Shown: positions 58,401-64,000 of the stretch, piece by piece
Layout: each line of letters starts with the position of its first letter
Position numbering within the stretch: the stretch's first letter is position 1
Program-made: the position numbers and the translations under genes
Source of the DNA: Populus alba
Taxonomy: Eukaryota > Streptophyta > Magnoliopsida > Malpighiales > Salicaceae
Assembly: GCF_005239225.2 (NCBI RefSeq)
Contig: NC_133293.1
Coordinates: 10,074,333-10,138,332 of the forward strand
Direction: 5' to 3'
Length of the DNA stretch: 64,000 nt
Notes under the pieces: model-generated
Database searches by the model: none
The model's input: the letters and a program-made list of their open reading frames with translations, nothing else
What the model was told of the DNA's origin: nothing

Positions 58401-58517
58401 GTTCTTGGTTCTTAACAGTTGCTCAAGCAGGCTGGTCAGTCGAGAAACTTCATTTTTCACTGATTCCAACTCGGTCTGGTAGTGCGACTCTAATTGAGCT
58501 CTTTCCTCGTTTTCCAT
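55452..58517 (-). CDS. Gag-protease polyprotein of the retrotransposon
   Basis: Intact 1021-codon frame. It starts with a coiled-coil-like region, then the retrotransposon gag capsid domain (about residues 140-290; marks FQDSLSGSALSWYMRLDN and YAQRWRDEA). Two short Cys/His stretches, CEYHGGNPGHGIETC (about residue 427) and CEFHERDGHHIEDC (about residue 525), are modified zinc-knuckle-like motifs. The aspartic protease active site lies near residue 780 as VLVDNGSALNVLP, the D-N-G-S variant common in Tat elements. It is followed by LLGRPWIH and a further 100 residues to the stop. Capsid assembly and processing roles are by family. The ATG is the first of an open frame after an AT-repeat spacer; gag is not frame-connected with ORF1 or pol. 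Confidence 0.92.
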   Translation of the reverse strand: MENEERAQLESHYQTELESVKNEVSRLTSLLEQLLRTKNGEGTSTQPPIGAPSVHVPGLSQNLGADSATGQHFAPAIPIQPPQARTTVDLTAEGPSDNRSTGSVNEDKISALEERLRAVEGNDWFDPMRASEICLVPNLTVPKDFRIPEFIRYTGLECPNTHLRSYCNKMTEVIHDDKLMIYFFQDSLSGSALSWYMRLDNVKIKKWKDLVEAFLKQYKFNLEIAPDRTSLMSLEKRSQESVRAYAQRWRDEATHVQPPLIETEMVTLFANTFKAPYYKHLMGSSSQHFYDVVRVAERIEQGIKAGRIAEPLEKKGFVGRKREGDVNNLEDGYKGKKVNFRSPQAPTAQVSRINFNQSFSPNRTNNQPNYQNHYQDHYQRPHPKYTSEQLPPLPMPLKDMYAKLLSIGQVAPIPTLPLQPPFPIWYKPELSCEYHGGNPGHGIETCYAFKKRLLELIKTGWVSFEDKPNVNSNPLPKHAPNSGGIGMIEVGNQGKVLKVPMKRLYDMLVQSGLLEAKVVRQSERGDYCEFHERDGHHIEDCAEFCKKIAKMLKMGQLRIEPMESRREVSMMEGQDEMAGVCRIQQTANGPPRLVLTKPSCTKENHKSMPYNYGYASDVRATLPLFQTEISGLTRSGRCFTPEEWRKEKGKEVVDLDKAPEVNKPVTEEESNEFLKLIKHSEYCIVDQLKKTPARISLMSLILSSKLHRNALQKVLNEAYVPQDIEHKTMEHLVGRIHATNYLYFTADELDAEGTGHNKPLYITVRCKDCIVGKVLVDNGSALNVLPKNILEEMPIDKSHMKPSTMMARAYDGSPRPILGTLEVELYVGPQMFLVTLQVMDIHPSYSMLLGRPWIHAAGAVASSLHQCLKYIMNGMLVTVKAEEAISLIKNVAVPFIEVEDCKDNNIHAFEIVNTDWVPENTVLRRPRISEAARMASLCFLERGIPFQYNFTGRIPEGVKSASLENAAQRFGLGYQPNQKDYRWAAGRRRARRMARIKGREPEEEKLEIPHLSVYRSQKLHS

Positions 58518-58632
58518 TCTTGATCTTGACCGGGTTTGGTGGACTCTGGATATGGGACCTATGTTTCACGATCTGGCATGCATATGATGAATTAAAAAAC
58601 AAAATGTATGATGAGAATGCGATGCATATGTA

Positions 58633-58687
<55 letters not shown>

Positions 58688-58888
58688 TGAGCCAATTCAT
58701 GACTTTCGCAACCTTTAAACAAGATTTCTGAGTTGACCGGATTACCATAAAGGAGGGTTTGCCAAGTTCTTATCATAGTGGCTTACTCAACACATTAAGA
58801 AAGGAAATACGTCATGGACTTCTTATAGATAACATAGTTGCTCATACAAAACAATAATGGAAAAGAGAAGTCCTATACATTGCTACTT
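58518..58888 (-). other. Spacer between ORF1 and gag with AT microsatellite
   Basis: Contains a 44-base alternating AT run (about 58638-58681) and no coding region. The open frames across it (Ile-Tyr runs) are repeat artefacts. Confidence 0.7.
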
Positions 58889-61192
58889 CTAAAAGGCGTT
58901 TCCCCTATTAGCTAAATCCCTAATAAAACAGACCATGGCCCCCATGTATTCTCGATACTTTGAACCGTCATTTCCAACTTCGGTGGCTTGCTGTTGCAAC
59001 CTTTCCGCACAACGGGCTACGTGCTCAACCTGTTTTGACATATGTCTTATCTTATCATGGAATACAGCGTTATCTCCGATTATTGCTTCGTTGCTGGCTC
59101 CTAATGCTTCATTGCTTCTTTCCAATACTCGCACCATATTCTCTGATTGTGCCAACTTATCTCTTGTGCTCTGTAGCTCCTCCTTTTCGATGTCCAGCTC
59201 TGCTATTTTAGAATTGATTTGAACTGCGAAGCTGTCCATGTAGTCTTGGCATTCTTGACGCTCTTGCTTAGCCTTGCTCATCTCTTCTTCCATCTCGAAG
59301 TAGTGGCTTCTCAACTCCCTTAACTCTTCTTCTCGTACCTCGATCTCCGATTGTAAAGCCCTTATTCTTCCTTTTGAAGACTCAGCTCTCTTCTGGTAAT
59401 CTCTCATGTCAGACTCAGCGGCCCTTCTCGCATTTCTTTCTTCCTCTAGTTGCACCATGTATTGAGCTCTAACCTTCCTTCCTTCTTCTATATCGAGGTT
59501 GGCTAGACGATTCTTCTCCTTTTCAACTTCTATTTTCTTTAAAAGAAGTTTCCTTCCCTTCTTCAAAGAATCCATCGTCTCCTTATCAACATTCACGCCT
59601 TTTGTTGCCCTCCTAACCTTAGCCAATTCTTTTTCTGCTATCCCATTCTTCTTGACCAACTCATCATAATCAGCTATTCGACTCCTCAACTCAGCCTGGA
59701 CCCCTGCTGTTATCTCTTCAGCTACCTCAGCCTTTTTCTGCCATTCCTTTAGAGACATTAGCTGCTTCTCTTGTTTTTCTAACCGCTGATTCAGGAAAAC
59801 TCTCATCGTATTTTCCTCCTCTAGCTGGTTCTCTAACAGTTGTTGTCGCCCCTTACTTCTGTTGAGTTCTATTATACACTGGTCTAACTGCTTTCTTAAA
59901 TCATCCTTTCTTTCCCTTTTATGTGGTTCCATAGCCGCCTCAGACTGTTCTTGTGTAGAGAGACCCTTCACTTCAGAAAAATCTTCATTCCTCCAAACTA
60001 TATAATTATGGCTGAATGAGGTTTCAAAACTGCTTCCTTCTTCTCTTTTCACCTTCACGGGTCTTTCCCAATCCTGTCGGATAAGCTCCATTTCTTGGAT
60101 GAACGGTTGGTGCTTGAATAACCCAATGAAATCAGCTAAACCCAAGGTTCTTGGCGTATATTGCATTCCGCCAAACTGCCTTGTTACGAGGGCGGGCGCA
60201 TAGCTAATGTAACCGGTTACACCAATTAGAGGAACCCATGTCTTGTTTCCGCAGCTCATTGTGCAAATAACGTTGTTCATCCACGGTGCCTTCCATTTGA
60301 AGTTGCTACTTGGCAATGTTGCATACTTATCCCTCCATGCCTTCTCATCCCAATTCTTCCAAGTCTCATCTATGGTAATCTTTAATGGTCGCAAGTCAAA
60401 CCACCAAAAGTTGTTGAAGATGTCTCTCGGTGCTTCGATATGACTAATTATCCATAGGTACAACATAGGGACGCAGCATCTCATTGCCCCTTTTCCATGT
60501 GTCCGGCAGTGACTAAGAGATAACATGGTTTCCCCCAAGATGGCTGAGGAAGGATTGATCCGGTCACGCTCATACTCGACGAAGACACTTGCTGCTTCTA
60601 AACTGATGACCCCAGTTTCGGAAGGGAACAACACTAGCCCAAAAATGGCGAAGGCCACCAACCTATAACGCTCGTCTCCCAACTTGCCTTCTTCGGCATT
60701 TTTCTTCATTCGGGCTTCAATGACCTTCCATTTAAAACCCCCTTCAGCGACTCTACACTGGCTGATCTTTCCTAAGCTTAATAAGTTGACTACTTCCGAA
60801 GCTGTGTCTTCAAATCTGCGTCGGTGGTAGATTCTGTGGCTGTCATTTGGAAAGTCCAGAATTCTCTCATATTCTTCCAAGGTGGGTGTCATATCGATGT
60901 TTCCAAAGGTAAAACACCGATAACTTGGATCCCAAAAACTCAGAAGGGCTTTGATCGCCGCTGCTTGTACAGGTAACCTCATTATCTGTGCAATTCTCCC
61001 ATATCTCCTTTCAAACAAAGTCTCGTCGACATATTCCATGATAGGCAGCAACTTTCCTAAGTCGTTGACCATGTGATTTACCTTGGTAATGCATGGTAAA
61101 CCACTAGTATCGATTCTTGGGCATTTTCCTTCGGCAATCTGAGCCAACTCAGACTCTTGTCCATATTCTTGGAAAGAGAGGTACTTAGTCAT
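58889..61192 (-). CDS. ORF1: plant-mobile-domain-like (DUF7745) plus coiled-coil protein
   Basis: Intact 767-codon frame upstream of gag, an extra ORF characteristic of Ogre elements. Residues about 45-390 resemble the plant mobile domain / DUF7745 type (LPIMEYVDETLFERRYGRIA, LLSFWDPSYRCFTFGNIDMT, PTLEEYERILDFP, FGLVLFPSETGVISLEA). Residues about 430-745 are nearly all charged Glu/Lys/Arg heptads (QLEEENTMRVFLNQRLEKQ, EEELRELRSHYFEMEEE) predicting a long coiled coil. The function is not known. Plant mobile-domain proteins (MAIN/MAIL family) of the host are related to this class and act in silencing. That ORF1 and gag remain open while pol is broken could mean they were kept by selection or are simply the less damaged half. 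The ATG is the first of the frame, with an A-rich leader of about 500 bases to the PBS. Confidence 0.85.
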   Translation of the reverse strand: MTKYLSFQEYGQESELAQIAEGKCPRIDTSGLPCITKVNHMVNDLGKLLPIMEYVDETLFERRYGRIAQIMRLPVQAAAIKALLSFWDPSYRCFTFGNIDMTPTLEEYERILDFPNDSHRIYHRRRFEDTASEVVNLLSLGKISQCRVAEGGFKWKVIEARMKKNAEEGKLGDERYRLVAFAIFGLVLFPSETGVISLEAASVFVEYERDRINPSSAILGETMLSLSHCRTHGKGAMRCCVPMLYLWIISHIEAPRDIFNNFWWFDLRPLKITIDETWKNWDEKAWRDKYATLPSSNFKWKAPWMNNVICTMSCGNKTWVPLIGVTGYISYAPALVTRQFGGMQYTPRTLGLADFIGLFKHQPFIQEMELIRQDWERPVKVKREEGSSFETSFSHNYIVWRNEDFSEVKGLSTQEQSEAAMEPHKRERKDDLRKQLDQCIIELNRSKGRQQLLENQLEEENTMRVFLNQRLEKQEKQLMSLKEWQKKAEVAEEITAGVQAELRSRIADYDELVKKNGIAEKELAKVRRATKGVNVDKETMDSLKKGRKLLLKKIEVEKEKNRLANLDIEEGRKVRAQYMVQLEEERNARRAAESDMRDYQKRAESSKGRIRALQSEIEVREEELRELRSHYFEMEEEMSKAKQERQECQDYMDSFAVQINSKIAELDIEKEELQSTRDKLAQSENMVRVLERSNEALGASNEAIIGDNAVFHDKIRHMSKQVEHVARCAERLQQQATEVGNDGSKYREYMGAMVCFIRDLANRGNAF

Positions 61193-61683
61193 GATTTCAG
61201 CTCAAAAACCTGGGTTGATGAATTCGAATTATTAATCGTGATGCAAAATGAAAGTAAGATTCGCAACCTAAGGACAAGCTCTAATTATCAGTGAGAGTGG
61301 GTAGTTTTTCTATCTGGTCTGAAAGGGTCTCATATCTGCCCAGTGACGTTCTTCGTAAAGAAGTATGGGGGCGTTGCAAGGAACAGTTAAGACACGTATG
61401 CCCACCATTACCAAGCAGGCACTCAGATATGAGTTGGGTGTTTCACGCATTTAAACCCTGACCAATAGTCTTAGGGTAAATCGCTAATTCCCCACTTAAC
61501 TTAAAGCTTGTGTGTGCTTCTCAAAATAAAAGCAAGTGATGCATGAGACAATTTTATACAATGCATAAATAATACGCGTAAAAAAAATAAAAAACAAATA
61601 TGCAAATAAATGGAAAGGCATATTAACAATAAACACACGAAAACAAAAACAAATCAGACAAAAACAAAGCTTAGTCTACAAGG
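61193..61683 (-). other. 5' leader between PBS and ORF1
   Basis: About 490 bases of untranslated leader, A-rich near the PBS. Nothing coding seen. Confidence 0.7.
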
Positions 61684-61701
61684 TCCCCAGTGGAGTCGCC
61701 A
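61684..61701 (-). other. Primer binding site, tRNA-Arg type
   Basis: Three bases after the 5' LTR the minus strand reads TGGCGACTCCACTGGGGA. This is the complement of a tRNA 3' end of the form TCCCCAGTGGAGTCG plus CCA, as in plant tRNA-Arg(ACG). tRNA-Arg primers are known for Ogre elements. Confidence 0.85.
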
Positions 61702-61704
61702 TTC

Positions 61705-62713
61705 TGTCGCACGTGTGCGACGTCGCGGCGAAAAAATATATTGGTTGTTCCATTTTCTTATCTACAATGTAAATCTATCTATATCTATGGGGAAACAAGA
61801 AAATATTGTCTTTTATGGGTGGAAAATGGAAAGGGATTCGCCACCTAGTATTTTGGTCACTAGGAACCCTAACTGGTCTCAAAGATCGGGTACGGGGACT
61901 GGTTGCGTAAAGGGAAGGTATTAGCACCCCAAATACGCCCTACCTAAGGTAAGCTGCATTGTTTTATTGTCTGATAAAATCTAAGGTATTTTCGTGTTTT
62001 TCTAGTTGTTGGTCTGTCTATGGTTCAAGAAAAATCCTCCTCGGTAAGAAGGTCTTTATCTTATCGGGTAAAATCCTAACCGTTCTAATGTCTATACCAA
62101 AACTTTATTAATACTATTTAGGAATACGTTTTACGTATAAATTCGTAATCCCAAATACTACTAATAGCACCAAAAAGATTTTTTAGAATTTTTGAAATAT
62201 TGGCCTAGTTCTCATGGCTTGAATAAACTGGTTATTAAAGCCAAAATGCATGATAATACACATATTGTTTTGAAAATTTCCTTTGTTGTGTGAAAATATG
62301 ATGTTATAATATTTATATATATATATTGGAGAGACTAGGCCGTATTTTAAAACAAAACAAAATTTTTTTGGAAATATTATTATTATCAATTCTTTTTTTT
62401 TTTTTTTTTTTTTTACGTAAATCAGGTATTTAAATACTGAGCTTGTATCCTTACGGTATAAAAATACAACCCAATATTATTACACTTTAATAAAAAATGC
62501 AGAAAAATCAACAACATTTTTTAGGTATTTTTTGAAAGCAAAAACATTTCTTATTCGGAAAATCTTTGATATTTTTACGAAAACCGGGTATTTTTAGCAC
62601 TGGTTTGGTATCTTTACAGTATAAAAATACCAACCAACATTAACCCATTTTGCCAAAACTATTCAGGGAAATCAACAATATTTTTTTAAGATTTTTTGAA
62701 ATATATTTTTTTT

Positions 62714-62768
<55 letters not shown>

Positions 62769-64000
62769 ATACACACACATATATATAATAATATACTATA
62801 ATTCATAATATATATAATAATAACAATTCGGGTTGGGCCGGCCCAAATGAATGGGCCGAACCCAACCTAGCTAGAATCGGGCCGATCTCGGCCCGCAAGG
62901 AGGACGGGCCGATCTCGGCCCGCAAGGAGGACGGGCCGATCTCGGCCCAACAAAAAAACTCTTTAGACTGGGCCAGACTCGGTCTGGCCCAAAATAAATA
63001 ATAACAAAACTGGGCCGGAAACCCGGCCCAGTTTAAAAACCCACGGGGAAGGGAATTATTTTCCCTTCCCCTACCTCCTGCATGCAGAACGATTCTGCAT
63101 GCAGGAGGATAACAAACATAAAATGAAAACGTAGGGGGGGGAAAGAAAAAATACCTGGCACGGCGGAGGTGAGGCTGCTGGTCGAACGTACGGGTTGACG
63201 GTGTTGCAGCGGAGGTCGGCGGCTCAGAACGACGGTTCCCAACAGTTCGGGTGTGTCCTCTCGGGTCGTGTTCGGTTAACGTTTTCTTTAAACTCTCCCA
63301 CGGCTTCTGTCCTCTTCTCCCTTTTCTCAGTTTCGTTTTCTTGAGTTTTAGGTGTTTATTTCTTTAGGTCCACTGTTTCTCTCTCCTTCAGTTTCTCTCT
63401 CTCTCTTGGTTTCGGTTTTTTTCTCCCTCGTGCTTCACATCTTTCCTCTTCTTTTATAGGCGGGCAAAGGAGCGGGGCTGCATGGGCAGCGTGGGGAGCA
63501 GAACAAGGTGGGTTGAGCTGGGGCAACGTGGGGGGCAGCGCCGGTCGGCTGGTCGGTGAGCGTGGTCGATCACGGCGTGGCCCTCCTGGCTTCGCATCGT
63601 CCGAGGTGCATGGGCTTGGTCTGTCAGCGCACGCGAGGAGAGAGGGGCACCGACTGATTAAACAAAGGTTTCGTCCATGCTGCTGCACGTTCTAGGAGGA
63701 AGAAGAAAGGGGAATAGTGCCGTTCAAAACGGCACCGTTCGGTCCTTTTTTTTTTTTTTTTTTGTGTATGAAACGGCGTCGTTTTGGGGAAAACGCGCCG
63801 TTTCATTTAAAAAATGGTGCCAGAATACGCAAAATTTCAACTCAGCCCTCAATTATCTTTTGATTCTTTCAATTACGTCCCTGCCAAATTCGGTCCTCGC
63901 CCCCATAGTTGGCCGCGTTTTTCATCTTGGTCCTTGGCCTCTGATTTACGCAATTAAGCCCTCAATTGATCAATAAACTTCCAATTTCTTCAATTACGCC
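61705..64000 (-). repeat. 5' LTR, partial (window ends inside)
   Basis: Matches 47378-49686 of the 3' LTR with substitutions and indels (net offset change 13 bases). Ends at the PBS side with GCGACA on minus. It shows the TATA box (63459-63451 on minus), the hairpins, two and a part copies of the 27-base repeat (62879-62950), and a long AT run (about 62722-62764) absent from the other LTR. The outer 480 or so bases and the second target-site copy are outside the window. Confidence 0.92.
63451..63459 (-). promoter_or_regulatory. Promoter TATA box of the retrotransposon (5' LTR)
   Basis: CTATAAAAG on minus, GC-rich surroundings. Transcription would start about 30 bases further on the minus strand, near 63420, giving a long R-U5 leader of about 1.7 kb. 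Confidence 0.7.

Larger units (their letters stand above)
47378..64000 (-). mobile_element. Ty3/gypsy Tat/Ogre-type LTR retrotransposon, 5' LTR cut by window
   Basis: Read on the minus strand the order is 5' LTR (from beyond 64000 to 61705), PBS (61701-61684), ORF1 (61192-58889), gag-protease (58517-55452), gag/pol junction with intron-like gap, pol with RT, RNase H, archaeal-type RNase H and integrase (54726-51540), a 3' UTR with tandem repeats, a polypurine tract (50182-50169) and the 3' LTR (50168-47378). An extra ORF upstream of gag, a tRNA-Arg PBS, the dual RNase H and a very long body are defining traits of the Tat/Ogre lineage. From matching the LTRs, about 480 bases of the 5' LTR lie outside, for a total near 17.1 kb. 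The LTRs differ by a few percent plus indels, and pol has frameshifts, so it is a fairly old, non-autonomous copy. Confidence 0.93.

Noticed and set aside
58450..58776. Minus-strand frames with Ile-Tyr repeats
   Set aside because: Encoded by the AT microsatellite in the ORF1-gag spacer.

Overview
The window is nuclear DNA of a woody eudicot, most likely a poplar or willow (Salicaceae, probably Populus). It has spliced genes with GT-AG introns, AT-rich spacers and dense small MITE-like repeats, and one large Ty3/gypsy element. The Salicaceae placement is recognition by eye, not a database result.

Layout. 1-8.5 kb: a palindromic repeat element (about 737-1723), a broken vicilin-type storage globulin (3181-4258), a defensin-like secreted peptide gene (5344-5874) and a small Ole e 6-like pollen protein (6886-7104, minus). 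8.8-11.2 kb: the 20S proteasome beta-4 subunit gene (PBD type) behind a cluster of GCCCA/TGGGC promoter motifs. 11.3-14.4 kb: T-rich repeat-derived spacer. 14.5-16.0 kb: a UGT83A-like glycosyltransferase, followed by a decayed piece of a peroxisomal 3-ketoacyl-CoA thiolase gene (16914-17189, minus). 18.5-31.8 kb: five GPI-anchored non-specific lipid transfer protein genes (LTPG), three on minus (18.5, 20.9 and 22.5 kb) and two on plus (26.0 and 30.7 kb; a recent duplicate pair), with a PP2C phosphatase fragment (20015-20086) between them. 34.2-35.8 kb: CDC73/parafibromin of the Paf1 complex (minus). 37.2-37.8 kb: a GNAT acetyltransferase (minus). 38-47.3 kb: gene-poor, AT-rich, rich in MITEs, with a 27-base G run and a possible noncoding transcript near 42.4-43.8 kb.

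47.4-64.0 kb: a minus-strand Ty3/gypsy Tat/Ogre-type LTR retrotransposon. The 3' LTR is 47378-50168. The 5' LTR begins at 61705 and runs off the window. It shows a tRNA-Arg-type PBS, a long extra ORF1 with a plant-mobile-domain-like (DUF7745) head and coiled-coil tail, an intact gag-protease ORF, a non-frame-connected gag/pol junction where Ogre elements carry an intron, and a pol with RT, RNase H, a second archaeal-type RNase H and integrase that is broken by several frameshifts. Its 3' untranslated region has a tandem array of 16 small inverted-repeat cassettes whose stems change in a compensatory way while the loop stays constant. That array is the most unusual structure in the window.

The host genes are unrelated housekeeping or cell-surface genes apart from the LTPG cluster, so there is no operon-like logic. 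Exon boundaries were read by eye from GT-AG sites and reading-frame continuity.
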